Assembly (NCBI RefSeq): GCF_024809975.1
Contig: NZ_JANUDY010000006.1
Coordinates: forward strand, 1 to 64,000
DNA length: 64,000 nt
Reading direction: 5' to 3'
Origin: Comamonas sp. BIGb0152
GTDB lineage: Bacteria > Pseudomonadota > Gammaproteobacteria > Burkholderiales > Burkholderiaceae_C
The position numbers and the translations under genes are program-made. Of the stretch, positions 19,112 through 28,260 are shown in pieces (position 1 is the first letter of the stretch; the number at the start of each line of letters is the position of its first letter). A model generated the notes under the pieces. That model made no database searches. It was not told the origin of the DNA and saw only the letters and a program-made list of their open reading frames with translations.

Positions 19112-20314
19112 TCAGGGCTGGACCAAGGTCAGCATGGTGATGCCGATGGCATTGGCGGCCTGCACCAGCAGCTTGGACTGCTCGGTGGCACTGTCCACCG
19201 CCGCCTGGATGCGCTTGCGACCCGGTGCATCCGCGCCGCCAATGATTTCGCGGTCAAACGGTGCCTGGATGCCTTCGGTCGCCTTCACGGTGCTGGCGAT
19301 CTGCGCGCTGGTCTTGCCCGACAGCTCGGCGTTTTTGGCCGCAACCAGCTCGGCCAGCGATGCCACTTTCAGGCCCGTGCCATCGCGGCGCTTGTACTGG
19401 CCCAGCCAGACATTCTGGATACCGGTGGCATTGGCGACCATGTCGCGGTGGGTGTTGTCCGAGAAGCAGGAATGCTCGTCTTCCTGGTCCTGCGAGTTCA
19501 GCGGCACTTCCATGCGCTCTCCGGCCAGTTCGCCACGCGACAGCGATCCCAGGCCGACGATGATCTTGCGCACCGATTCCACACCGCCCTTGTCGAACTG
19601 GGCGCGGTAGTTCTTCTGGCCTGGAGCCCAGGCCTTGGCCACACCCGCCAGGTCGTCGATCAGCAGCTCGGTCACCACCTTCAGGTACAGGCGGCGGCGG
19701 TCAGCGTTGGCGCGTTTGCCATCCACATAGTCTTCAAAGGAGCGGTCGCCCGGGCCGGTTTCGGACAGGTCCTGGCCCCAGAGCAGAAACTCGATCGCGT
19801 GCCAGCCGGTGGCGATGTTTTCTTCGCCACCGCGCTCGTTTTGCTTGGCCAGGTTGGCCTTGCTGATCTTGAACTTGGGATCGTTGATAAAGCCGGCGTT
19901 GGCCTTGCCTTCGACATAGTCCACATAGGACTCGTCCATGGGCCAGGCATTGATCTGGCCTTCGGGGCCGTTCTCGTCATCAATCGGGCCGCCGTAGAAG
20001 CGGAAGGCTTCCGTCTGACCGTAGAACTCACGGGCATCGAGCCAGCTTTTGCGCGCGGCTTCCAGGCTTTGTTTGGAGGGCGCCGCCAGGAAGGCGGCAA
20101 TGGCGGTCTGCATGTCGCGCGCCGAGGCCAGGCTGTCGCTGTAGTTGGCATAGACCAATTGGCTGTAACCCTGGGCCACCGCGCGTGCGTCCAGCTTGCT
20201 GGCCTTGGCTGCAGCGGTCTGTGCCAATGCGGGGCTGGCCATACCGGCCACTGCGCCCAAACCCAGGCCCAAGGCCATACCCAACACCGAACGGCGTACT
20301 AGTCGTTGCGACAT
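19112..20314 (-). CDS. icmP: imelysin / insulin-cleaving metalloprotease-like protein (IcmP)
   Basis: This is a 400-residue exported protein with a signal peptide (residues about 7-32, ending ALA-QT). It has the intact imelysin motif GWHAIEFLLWGQD with His172 and Glu175. IcmP of Pseudomonas aeruginosa was described as an insulin-cleaving outer-membrane metalloprotease, and later work links the family to iron. It is the first gene of the four-gene operon, has a GAGAGG ribosome site, and lies 348 bases from pyk. A perfect 17-base inverted repeat lies 27 bases before the start. No Fur box is evident, although family members are often Fur-regulated. Confidence 0.9.
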   Translation of the reverse strand: MSQRLVRRSVLGMALGLGLGAVAGMASPALAQTAAAKASKLDARAVAQGYSQLVYANYSDSLASARDMQTAIAAFLAAPSKQSLEAARKSWLDAREFYGQTEAFRFYGGPIDDENGPEGQINAWPMDESYVDYVEGKANAGFINDPKFKISKANLAKQNERGGEENIATGWHAIEFLLWGQDLSETGPGDRSFEDYVDGKRANADRRRLYLKVVTELLIDDLAGVAKAWAPGQKNYRAQFDKGGVESVRKIIVGLGSLSRGELAGERMEVPLNSQDQEDEHSCFSDNTHRDMVANATGIQNVWLGQYKRRDGTGLKVASLAELVAAKNAELSGKTSAQIASTVKATEGIQAPFDREIIGGADAPGRKRIQAAVDSATEQSKLLVQAANAIGITMLTLVQP

Positions 20315-20340
20315 AGATTCCCTCTCCAATAAATATGCAG

Positions 20341-20357
20341 GCACAGCGGCGCTGTGC
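20341..20357. promoter_or_regulatory. 17-base inverted repeat before icmP
   Basis: GCACAGC-GGC-GCTGTGC is a perfect 7-bp inverted repeat with a 3-base centre, located 27-43 bases before the icmP ATG. It could be an operator or a leader hairpin close to the ribosome site. The binding factor is unknown. Confidence 0.4.
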
Positions 20358-20611
20358 TGCTAACAACAAGGGTTTGGCTGGGCTGCTCTATGCGTGCGTG
20401 TTGTCGGTTTTTTTCGCAGCAGCTTGGCTAGGTGATCGAAGGCCAGGATTGTAAAGGCCGATGTGCCCCTGTCTCGGGCGCAAAACCGCCTGGCTTCGAA
20501 TGGATTCAGCGCAGTCCCTTGATCCACACGGACGTGCGGGCAGGCTCGCTGAAGCGGCATAGTATGGCCGGAGTCGAAAATCCGCACAAAGTTGGACGGC
20601 TCTACAGGCGT

Positions 20612-20638
20612 AAAAAAGGGGCGCCTGCAAGCGCCCCT
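20612..20638 (-). terminator. intrinsic terminator of pyk
   Basis: An 8-bp GC-rich stem AGGGGCGC/GCGCCCCT has a 6-base loop and is followed leftward by six T residues, 25 bases past the pyruvate kinase stop. Confidence 0.85.
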
Positions 20639-20662
20639 GTGTCGGTTGAAGGCCGGAGCGCG

Positions 20663-22108
20663 TTACACCACGCGGCTGATCTTCATCATGTTGGTGCCGC
20701 CGGGCGAGCCCATCGGTTCGCCACAGGTGATCGCATAGATATCGCCGCTTTGCACGATATCGCGGGCCTTCAAATGCACCTCGGCCTGGGCCAGCGCGGT
20801 ATCGCGGTCGGCGCTGGTGTCCATCAGCAGGGGGCGCACATTGCGGTACAGCGCCATCTTGCGCTGCGTGGCCACCTTGGGCGTCAGTGCGTAGATGGGG
20901 ATCTGGGTGCGGTGGCGGCTCATCCACAGCGCGGTCGAGCCGCTGTCCGTCATCGCAACCAGGGCCTTGGCGCCCAGGTGGGTGGCGGTGAACAAGGCGC
21001 CCAGCGCAATGCTCTGGTCAATGCGTTGGAAGGTCTTGCCAACAAAGTCGGTGTCGTTGTCCCAATCGGCCGAGGCCTCGGCCTGGGCACAGATGTCGAC
21101 CATCTCCAGCACCGTCTCCAGTGGGAACTTGCCAGCAGCGGTCTCGGCGCTCAGCATCACCGCATCGGTTCCGTCCAGCACGGCATTGGCCACGTCGCTC
21201 ACCTCGGCACGGGTGGGCACGGGGTTGGTGATCATGCTCTCCATCATCTGCGTGGCGGTGATGACGACCTTGTCCATCTCGCGCGCCATGCGGATCATCT
21301 TCTTTTGCAAGGCCGGCACTGCGGCGTGGCCCACTTCCACGGCCAGGTCACCGCGCGCCACCATGATGCCGTCGGACACGCGCAGGATGTCTTCCAGGTG
21401 CGGAATGGCTTCGGCGCGCTCGATCTTGGCAATCAGGCCCGGGCGGTGGCGGTACTCGGCCGCCGCCACCATGCAGAGCTGGCGCGCCATTTCCATGTCG
21501 GTGGCGGTCTTGGGAAAGCTGACGGCCACATAGTCGGCCTGGAAGCTCATCGCCGTCTTGATGTCGTCCATGTCCTTGGCCGTCAGCGCCGGGGCGGTCA
21601 GGCCGCCGCCCTTTTTGTTGATGCCCTTGTTATTGGACAGCTCGCCGCCCAGCTTGACGGTGGTGTGCACCGCATCGCCGCGCACGGCGTCCACGGTCAG
21701 CACAATCAGGCCGTCATTGAGCAGCAGCACATCGCCGGGCTTCACATCGCGCGGCAGTTCCTTGTAGTCCAGGCCCACGCCCAGCAGGTCACCGGGCTCC
21801 TTGCGGGAGGCATCAAGCACAAACTTGGCGCCCGGCTCCAGCATCACCTTGCCTTCGGCAAACTTGCCAACCCGGATCTTGGGGCCTTGCAGGTCGGCCA
21901 TGATCGCCACCTCACGGCCGGCGCGCAGCGCCGCTTCGCGCACCATGCGGGCACGGTCCACATGGTCCTGCGCCTTGCCGTGGCTGAAGTTCAGCCGCAC
22001 CACATTGACCCCCGCGCGGATCATCTCTTCGAGCAGGGCCGGCTCGCTGGAGGCGGGCCCCAGGGTGGCAACAATCTTGGTGGCGCGGCGGATCTTGGGC
22101 GAAATCAT
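20663..22108 (-). CDS. pyk: pyruvate kinase
   Basis: This 481-residue glycolytic enzyme transfers phosphate from phosphoenolpyruvate to ADP. Typical blocks are KIVATLGPASS at the N-terminus, VVRLNFSHG, the active-site signature LIAKIERAEAI, MVARGDLAVE for Mg/K binding, ATQMMESMI and the C-terminal allosteric domain. Length is usual for the bacterial enzyme. It is a single-gene unit: a terminator follows directly, and upstream lies the aminopeptidase P terminator. Confidence 0.95.
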   Translation of the reverse strand: MISPKIRRATKIVATLGPASSEPALLEEMIRAGVNVVRLNFSHGKAQDHVDRARMVREAALRAGREVAIMADLQGPKIRVGKFAEGKVMLEPGAKFVLDASRKEPGDLLGVGLDYKELPRDVKPGDVLLLNDGLIVLTVDAVRGDAVHTTVKLGGELSNNKGINKKGGGLTAPALTAKDMDDIKTAMSFQADYVAVSFPKTATDMEMARQLCMVAAAEYRHRPGLIAKIERAEAIPHLEDILRVSDGIMVARGDLAVEVGHAAVPALQKKMIRMAREMDKVVITATQMMESMITNPVPTRAEVSDVANAVLDGTDAVMLSAETAAGKFPLETVLEMVDICAQAEASADWDNDTDFVGKTFQRIDQSIALGALFTATHLGAKALVAMTDSGSTALWMSRHRTQIPIYALTPKVATQRKMALYRNVRPLLMDTSADRDTALAQAEVHLKARDIVQSGDIYAITCGEPMGSPGGTNMMKISRVV

Positions 22109-22264
22109 GGGCAGGTCCCCTGTGTCTTTGTCTCAAAAGTGGGGCCGGCTCCGTCACCAGAGGCCGACCCGATGTAATTCAGTTCCATTCTGACATGAGA
22201 AACGTGCACGGCGAGTTACAGCGCGGTTTCATTCGATGTGCGTTTGCACAATTGCACGGCCCAG

Positions 22265-22301
22265 AAAAAACACCTGCGCGGCACGGGGGCCGGGCAGGTG
22301 T
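22265..22301 (-). terminator. intrinsic terminator of pepP
   Basis: A stem ACACCTGC/GCAGGTGT (22270-22277 with 22294-22301) has a loop that can itself fold. Read leftward it ends in a run of T residues. It lies 24 bases past the aminopeptidase stop. Confidence 0.72.
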
Positions 22302-22325
22302 ACTGTCAGGAGGCAGTCGCTGGTA

Positions 22326-23768
22326 TCAGGCCAGATCAGCGGGCCGGGCCGCGCCATCGCGCATCAAGGCCTCAATTTCATCGGCCTTCACCGGCACGCC
22401 CCGGGTCAGCAGTTCGCAACCGTCTTCGGTGATCAGGGCATCGTCTTCGATGCGGATGCCGATGTTGTGGAAGGCTTCGGGCACGCCATCAGCCGGCCGC
22501 ACATAGATGCCCGGCTCGATGGTGGTCAGCATGCCGGGGCGCAGAATGCGGCTGGGGCGGTTGAGGATCAGCTCGCCCGAGAGCGGATCGCGCCGCTCGC
22601 TGGTCTGGCCCACTTCGCTGGGCTCGACATAGCTGCCGCAGTCATGCACGTCCATGCCCATCCAGTGGCCGGTGCGGTGCATGTAGAACTGGAAGTAGCT
22701 GCGCTTGTCGATGACATCCTGCACGCCGCCCACCTTGTTCTTGTCGAGCAGGCCCAGGTCAAGCATGCCCTCGGCCAGCACGGCGACGGTGGCGTCATGC
22801 ATGTCGTTGAAGCGCTTGCCGGGCCGGGCCAGCGCAATGGCCGCGTCCTGGCTGGCGAGCACCAGGTCGTACAGATCGCGCTGCGGGCCGCTGAACTTGC
22901 CGTTGGCCGGAAATGTGCGGGTGATGTCGCTGGCATAGCCATCGAGCTCGCAGCCGGCATCGATCAGCACCAGATCGCCGCTGCGGATGGGCGCGGCATC
23001 GGCACGGTAGTGCAGCACACAGGCATTGGCACCGGCGGCGACGATGGAGCCGTAGGCCGGGTACTGCGAGCCATACTCGCGAAAGGCCTGGAGCAGCTCG
23101 GCATCCAGGTGGTATTCGCGCACGTCCTTGCCGGCGCGGATCATGCGGGCCGAGCGCTGCATCGCCAGGATATGGGCGCGGGCGCTGATGGCGCCGGCCC
23201 GGCGCAGGATGGGCGCCTCATGCGCATCCTTGAACAAACGCATCTCATCGAGCACGCTGCACAGGTCACGCTGCTGCTCGGGCACCAGGGCGCCATAGCG
23301 GCTGCGGGCGCGCACGCCGTTGAGCCATTGGGCCACCGTGCCCTCCAGCCCCGGGTGGATCGCAAACGGGTACCAGACCACGCTGCGGTTCTCCAGCATC
23401 TTGGCCATGCGCGCACCCAGCTCGGCCACCGAATAGGCCTCGCTCACGCCCAGCGCAGCCACTGCCGCATCCGGCCCCAGGCGGTAACCATCCCAGATCT
23501 CGCGCGCCAGGTCCTTGGGCGCACAGAACAGGGTGGTCTTGCCATCGGCCGTGATGACCAAGCTGGCATTGGGCTCGGTAAAACCCGTCAGGTAGTAGAA
23601 ATAGCTGTCGTGGCGGTACAAAAAGTCACTGTCGCGGTTGCGCGGGTGCTCGGGCGCCGTCGGGATGATGGCGATCCCGCCCTCGCCCAGCTGGCGCGCG
23701 ACCTGGGCGCGGCGCTCGGCATAGACGGACTGTGCAGGAATGGCTGGGGTGGTGGCGGGTGCTTGCAT
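22326..23768 (-). CDS. pepP: Xaa-Pro aminopeptidase (aminopeptidase P)
   Basis: This is a 480-residue M24B metallopeptidase removing N-terminal residues preceding proline. The N-terminal domain is followed by the pita-bread fold with the five metal ligands visible: the two aspartates in LIDAGCELDGYASDITRTFP, the histidine region HRTGHWMGMDVHDCG, Glu in TIEPGIYV and Glu in ALITEDGCELLT. The start at 23768 is chosen because it is followed by the family N-terminus; an in-frame ATG 16 codons earlier would crowd the divergent Nudix promoter. No clear ribosome site is seen. It is cytoplasmic, probably monocistronic. Confidence 0.93.
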   Translation of the reverse strand: MQAPATTPAIPAQSVYAERRAQVARQLGEGGIAIIPTAPEHPRNRDSDFLYRHDSYFYYLTGFTEPNASLVITADGKTTLFCAPKDLAREIWDGYRLGPDAAVAALGVSEAYSVAELGARMAKMLENRSVVWYPFAIHPGLEGTVAQWLNGVRARSRYGALVPEQQRDLCSVLDEMRLFKDAHEAPILRRAGAISARAHILAMQRSARMIRAGKDVREYHLDAELLQAFREYGSQYPAYGSIVAAGANACVLHYRADAAPIRSGDLVLIDAGCELDGYASDITRTFPANGKFSGPQRDLYDLVLASQDAAIALARPGKRFNDMHDATVAVLAEGMLDLGLLDKNKVGGVQDVIDKRSYFQFYMHRTGHWMGMDVHDCGSYVEPSEVGQTSERRDPLSGELILNRPSRILRPGMLTTIEPGIYVRPADGVPEAFHNIGIRIEDDALITEDGCELLTRGVPVKADEIEALMRDGAARPADLA

Positions 23769-23883
23769 GCCGCTATCGTACTGCAGAGCTTTGCCCTCGC
23801 CGGGGATTGCAGCCACGGCAGCAAGCCTTTGTCGGTGCCTGGGGTTCTTTTTATGATTTCAGAGACTTGGCACATAATGCCGC

Positions 23884-24387
23884 ATGCCCCACCGCTGGAA
23901 ACCCAACGTCACCGTGGCCGCCGTCATTGAGCGAGACGGCCGATTTTTGCTGGTAGAGGAAGACACCTCGGACGGCATCCGCCTGAACAACCCGGCAGGC
24001 CATCTGGACCCTGGCGAATCCCCCATCCAGGCCTGCGTCCGCGAGGTTCTGGAGGAGACGGCCTTCGATTTCAAACCCTCGGCCTTGCTGGGCATCTACA
24101 TGAACCGCTTTGTGCGCACCAAAAGCGGAACGGACACCACCTATATGCGCTTTGCCTTTACCGGCACCGTGGGCGCCTTCTACGAAAACCAGCCGCTCGA
24201 TGAAGGCATACGCCGCACGGTGTGGATGACGGCCGAAGAGATGCGTGCCGAGGCCCACCAGATGCGCAGCCCGCTGGTGCTGCAGTCGCTGGACGACTAC
24301 CTGGCCGGCCAGCGCTTTGCGCTGAACCTGATCTACACCGATGTCTCGGTGCTGGTGAAACCGGAAGGCATGAAGCCGCTGGAATAG
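23884..24387 (+). CDS. nudJ: NudJ-like Nudix hydrolase
   Basis: This is a 167-residue Nudix phosphohydrolase. The Nudix box is complete in layout: GHLDPGESPIQACVREVLEE at about 40-59, with the metal-binding REVLEE. The start KPNVTVAAVIERDGRFLLVEE and the late MRSPLVLQSLDDY segment resemble E. coli NudJ, which hydrolyses nucleoside di- and triphosphates and hydroxymethylpyrimidine pyrophosphate. In E. coli nudJ sits next to mnmA. Here mnmA is also nearby but a penicillin acylase gene lies between. A strong terminator follows directly. Confidence 0.85.
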   Translation: MPHRWKPNVTVAAVIERDGRFLLVEEDTSDGIRLNNPAGHLDPGESPIQACVREVLEETAFDFKPSALLGIYMNRFVRTKSGTDTTYMRFAFTGTVGAFYENQPLDEGIRRTVWMTAEEMRAEAHQMRSPLVLQSLDDYLAGQRFALNLIYTDVSVLVKPEGMKPLE

Positions 24388-24392
24388 CCCAC

Positions 24393-24426
24393 AAGCCCAT
24401 GGCCAACCCCATGGGCTTTGTTTTTG
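24393..24426 (+). terminator. intrinsic terminator of the Nudix gene
   Basis: A perfect 10-bp stem AAGCCCATGG/CCATGGGCTT (24393-24402 with 24409-24418) is followed by TTTGTTTTT. It begins five bases past the Nudix stop, so the acylase gene downstream needs its own promoter. Confidence 0.88.
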
Positions 24427-24575
24427 GTGGTTCGTCCGCCTGCTGCACTCTGGCGGCCCGCCGTGTACGCAGGGTCGCCGCGCTTGCACGGGTGACACGG
24501 CTTGGCGCCAACGCGATTGCGCGGGGCAGACAGGCATGGCATTGTCCGCCTCACACCATAACGAGGAGACATGCC

Positions 24576-27044
24576 ATGCCCCACCGCGCCCCCTTCCGCC
24601 TTGCCACACGCCTGGCCTTGCCGCTGGCCGCTGCGCTGATCGCAGCGGGCTGCAGCTCGCTGGGCACACCGCCCAGCAGCCAAAGCAGCGCCAAGATTGC
24701 CGGGCTGGAAAAGCCCGCCGAGGTGCTGATCGACCAGTGGGGCGTGCCGCATATCTACGCCGGCACCACCTATGACGCCTTTGTGGTGCAAGGCTATATG
24801 GCCGCGCGCGACCGGCTCTGGCAGATGGATCTGTGGCGCAAGCGCGGTCTGGGCCAGATGGCCCAGGACTTTGGCCCGGCCTGGATCGAGAGCGACAAGG
24901 CGGCGCGCGCCGTGCTGTTCAGGGGTGACATGTACCGCGAGTGGCTGGCCTATGGCTCGGACTCCAAGCGCGTGGCCGAGGCCTTTGTCGCCGGAGTGAA
25001 CGCCTTTGTGGCCCAGACCCAGGCCGACCCCCGCCTGCTGCCCGAAGAGTTCAAGCTGCTGGGCTACCAGCCCACGCCCTGGGCCGCAGAAGACACGGTG
25101 CGCATCCGCCACCATGGCCTGACCCTGAACTTTACCGGCGAGGTGGACCGCGCCCAGGCCTTTTGCGATGGCCAACACAACGGCGCCCGCGTGGACTGGC
25201 TGCGCCGCGAGCTGGTGCCCGATGTGAAGCCGCAGATCCCGCCAGGGCTGGAGGTGTGTGGCCTGCCCGGCAAGGAGCTGAAACGCGCCTATGCACTGGC
25301 CACCGCCAGCCCGCGCTTCACCAAGGAGAACGTCAAGGTGTCGTTGCAGGACATGGCGCCCGAGCAGCTGCTGGCGCTGTCCGAATCCACCTTGAACCAG
25401 CCCGATGCCAACACCCTGGCCAGCTACGGCAGCAACAACTGGACGATTGCGCCGGGCATGACCACCACGGGCCGGCCGATTCTGGCCAACGACCCGCACC
25501 GCGCGCATGGTGCGCCCAGCCTGCGCTACATCTCGCACATCTCCGCCCCCGGCATGGATGTGATCGGCGCCGGCGAGCCGTTTTTGCCCGGCATCTCCAT
25601 CGGCCACAACGGCCGCATCGCCTTTGGCCTGACGCGCTTCTACATGGACCAGGAAGACCTGTATGTGTACGAAACCAACCCGCAAAACAGCAAAGAGTAC
25701 CAATACCAGGGCCGCTGGGAGCCGATGACCCGGGTGACGGAAAGCATTGCCGTCAAGGGCGCTGCCCAGCCGGTCATCGTCGAGAACTGGTACACCCGCC
25801 ACGGGCCGGTGCTGGCCGCTGAAGGCAACAAGGCCTATGCGCTGCGCGCCGCCTGGCTGGACCTGGGCATGGCGCCCTATTTCGGCTCGATGGACTATAT
25901 GCGGGCGCAGGACTTTGACCAGTTCCGCGCGGCGATGAACCGCTGGGGTGCACCGGGCGAGAACCAGGTCTATGCCGACAGCAGCGGCAATATTGGCTGG
26001 ATTCCCGGCGGGCTCACCCCCATCCGCCCCAATTGGGACGGGCTGACCCCCGTGCCCGGTGACGGCCGCTATGAATGGACCGGCTACCGCAACGGCGATG
26101 AGCTGCCCTGGGAGTTCAACCCCCAGCGCGGCTATGTGGTGACCGCCAACGAAAACAATGTACCGCCGGACCACCCGCTCTACCAAAAGGGCATTGGCTA
26201 CGAATGGTCCGACGCGGCCCGCGCACAGCGCCTGCATGGCCTGTTTGAAAAGGCCGCCAAGGACGGCAAAAAGCTCAGCGTGGCCGATTCCGAAGCCTGG
26301 CAGACCGACATCGTGGCCGTGCCGGCCCAGCGCCTGCTCAAACTGCTGGCACCGCTCAAGAGCAGCGATGCCCAGACCGCCCAGGGCCTGGCCCTGCTGC
26401 AGGGCTGGGACGGCACCATGGCCAAGGACAGCGCAGCTGCTGCGCTCTATGAGGTTTGGAGCAATGCGACGCTGAAAAAAGCGCTGACCGACCAGGTGCT
26501 GGCCACCAACGAGCGACGCTTTGCCAAGGAGACCAGCGCCACCCGCATGATCACCGTGCTGGAGCAGCCCCAGGGCTGGATGAGCCCGGCCGAGCGCGAC
26601 CAGGTGCTGCTGTCTTCCATCGCCCCGGCCATGCAGTGGCTGCAGGGCAAGCTGGGGGCCGATGCCAAGCGCTGGACCTGGGGGGACCTGCACCAGGCGA
26701 TCTTTGTACACCCGCTGGCCGGCGTGGTGGACGGCGCCACGAAGCAAAAGCTCAATGTCGGCGTAGGCGGTATTGGCGGCTCCTGGGCCACGCCGATGGC
26801 CACCAGCTACAACGTGGACACCTACCAGCTGACCTCGGGCGCGTCCTTCCGCATGGTGGTCGATGTGGGCAACTGGGATGCCTCGCGCGTGGTCAACACC
26901 CCCGGCCAATCGGGCAACCCGGCCAGCCCGCACTACCGCGACCTGGCCAACACCTGGGCGGCGGGCCAGTACTTTCCGCTGACCTACTCGCGCAGCGCGG
27001 TGGAAAAGGCCACCCGTGAGCGCATTGCACTGACGCCCCAGTAA
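24576..27044 (+). CDS. penicillin-acylase-family lipoprotein (Ntn hydrolase)
   Basis: This is an 822-residue exported amidohydrolase precursor. GAGGAGA precedes the ATG at 24576 (an out-of-frame ATG lies five bases earlier). The signal sequence ends in the lipobox IAAGC (Cys24). The alpha region is followed by the autocleavage site with nucleophile Ser286 in YGSNNW, a hallmark of N-terminal-nucleophile acylases. The beta chain carries NDPHRAHGAP and the oxyanion region. Family members cleave beta-lactam side chains, acyl-homoserine lactones or other acyl-amides, so penicillin need not be the substrate. mnmA follows after 84 bases. Confidence 0.9.
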   Translation: MPHRAPFRLATRLALPLAAALIAAGCSSLGTPPSSQSSAKIAGLEKPAEVLIDQWGVPHIYAGTTYDAFVVQGYMAARDRLWQMDLWRKRGLGQMAQDFGPAWIESDKAARAVLFRGDMYREWLAYGSDSKRVAEAFVAGVNAFVAQTQADPRLLPEEFKLLGYQPTPWAAEDTVRIRHHGLTLNFTGEVDRAQAFCDGQHNGARVDWLRRELVPDVKPQIPPGLEVCGLPGKELKRAYALATASPRFTKENVKVSLQDMAPEQLLALSESTLNQPDANTLASYGSNNWTIAPGMTTTGRPILANDPHRAHGAPSLRYISHISAPGMDVIGAGEPFLPGISIGHNGRIAFGLTRFYMDQEDLYVYETNPQNSKEYQYQGRWEPMTRVTESIAVKGAAQPVIVENWYTRHGPVLAAEGNKAYALRAAWLDLGMAPYFGSMDYMRAQDFDQFRAAMNRWGAPGENQVYADSSGNIGWIPGGLTPIRPNWDGLTPVPGDGRYEWTGYRNGDELPWEFNPQRGYVVTANENNVPPDHPLYQKGIGYEWSDAARAQRLHGLFEKAAKDGKKLSVADSEAWQTDIVAVPAQRLLKLLAPLKSSDAQTAQGLALLQGWDGTMAKDSAAAALYEVWSNATLKKALTDQVLATNERRFAKETSATRMITVLEQPQGWMSPAERDQVLLSSIAPAMQWLQGKLGADAKRWTWGDLHQAIFVHPLAGVVDGATKQKLNVGVGGIGGSWATPMATSYNVDTYQLTSGASFRMVVDVGNWDASRVVNTPGQSGNPASPHYRDLANTWAAGQYFPLTYSRSAVEKATRERIALTPQ

Positions 27045-27128
27045 GACCTGCGCGTGGAGGCTATGCAGGCACCACGCCGCATAGCCCTAGCGCAGCAGCC
27101 GCCCTCAGCCAGGCGGATAATTGCGCCC

Positions 27129-28256
27129 ATGGTTAAACAGCGCATCGTAGTGGGGCTGAGTGGCGGCGTGGATTCGGCCGTCACCGCGTATTTGCTCAAA
27201 AAGCAGGGGCACGAGGTCGTCGGCATCTTCATGAAGAACTGGGAAGATGACGACGACAGCGAGTACTGCTCGTCGAACATCGACTTTGTCGATGCCGCAG
27301 CCGTGGCCGACGTGCTGGGCGTCGAGATCGAACACGTCAACTTTGCGGCCGACTACAAGGACCGGGTGTTTGCCGAGTTTTTGCGCGAATACCAGGCCGG
27401 CCGCACGCCCAACCCCGATGTACTGTGCAATGCCGAGATCAAGTTCAAGGCCTTTTTGGACCATGCCATGCGCCTGGGTGCCGAAAAGATTGCCACCGGC
27501 CACTACGCCCGCGTGCGCCAGAACCCCGATACCCAGCTTTTTGAGCTGCTCAAGGGGCTGGACCCGGCCAAGGACCAAAGCTATTTTCTGCACCGGTTGA
27601 ACCAGGCCCAGCTGTCCAAGGCCCTCTTCCCGGTGGGCGAGCTGCGGAAAACCGAGGTGCGCCGCATTGCCGAAGAGATCGGCCTGCCCAATGCCAAGAA
27701 AAAGGACTCGACCGGCATCTGCTTTATCGGCGAGCGGCCTTTCCGCGACTTTCTCAACCGCTACATCAGCAAGGAGCCGGGCCTGATGCTGGACGACCGC
27801 AACCGCAAGCTGGGCAAGCATGTGGGCCTGTCGTTCTACACCCTGGGCCAGCGCTCGGGCCTGGGCATTGGCGGTGTGAAGGAAAAAGGCGCGGCGCGCG
27901 GCGCAGGCGAGCATGCGCCCTGGTTTGTGGCCCGCAAGGAGCTGGACAAGAACATCCTGCGCGTGGTGCAAGGCCATGACCACCCCTGGCTGCTGTCGCA
28001 AGCGCTGGATGCCGACAACACCAGCTGGGTGACCGGCCACCCGCCCGCTGCTGGCACCTATGGCTCCAAAACCCGCTACCGCCAGCCCGATTCGCCCGCG
28101 ATCATCGGCGCGGATGCGACGCCAGAACACTTCCACCTCGACTTCCCCGAGTCGCAATGGGCGGTGACACCAGGCCAATCGGCCGTGCTGTATGACGGTG
28201 ATGTCTGCCTGGGCGGCGGCATCATTGCCAGTGTGGCGCCCTCAACAGTCGCTTAA
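27129..28256 (+). CDS. mnmA: tRNA-specific 2-thiouridylase MnmA
   Basis: This is a 375-residue cytoplasmic enzyme that thiolates U34 of Lys, Glu and Gln tRNAs. It opens with the ATP-pyrophosphatase P-loop [14 protein letters not shown]. The two catalytic cysteines are in [12 protein letters not shown] (nucleophile region) and [10 protein letters not shown]. The start at 27129 places [13 protein letters not shown] at the front, as in the family. It converges on the membrane-protein gene with only four bases between stops. It might be co-transcribed with the acylase. Confidence 0.95.
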   Translation: MVKQRIVVGLSGGVDSAVTAYLLKKQGHEVVGIFMKNWEDDDDSEYCSSNIDFVDAAAVADVLGVEIEHVNFAADYKDRVFAEFLREYQAGRTPNPDVLCNAEIKFKAFLDHAMRLGAEKIATGHYARVRQNPDTQLFELLKGLDPAKDQSYFLHRLNQAQLSKALFPVGELRKTEVRRIAEEIGLPNAKKKDSTGICFIGERPFRDFLNRYISKEPGLMLDDRNRKLGKHVGLSFYTLGQRSGLGIGGVKEKGAARGAGEHAPWFVARKELDKNILRVVQGHDHPWLLSQALDADNTSWVTGHPPAAGTYGSKTRYRQPDSPAIIGADATPEHFHLDFPESQWAVTPGQSAVLYDGDVCLGGGIIASVAPSTVA

Positions 28257-28260
28257 ATAC

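Larger units (their letters stand above)
20315..20662. other. intergenic region upstream of the imelysin operon
   Basis: These 348 bases hold the pyk terminator at the right end and the imelysin-operon promoter at the left. Apart from the inverted repeat at 20341-20357, I see no clear Fur box, tRNA or convincing small gene. A 75-codon leftward frame here lacks a good start or coding pattern. Confidence 0.5.

Noticed and set aside
20360..20587. A 75-codon leftward frame between pyk and icmP.
   Set aside because: No good ribosome site, no hydrophobic or domain pattern; composition looks like non-coding DNA.
20315..20662. Search for a Fur box upstream of the imelysin operon.
   Set aside because: No stretch resembling the 19-base Fur consensus was found by eye; only the GC-rich inverted repeat was seen.
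24333..26933. An 866-codon leftward frame opposite the penicillin acylase gene.
   Set aside because: It is a shadow of the acylase; composition is artificial and it crosses the Nudix terminator.
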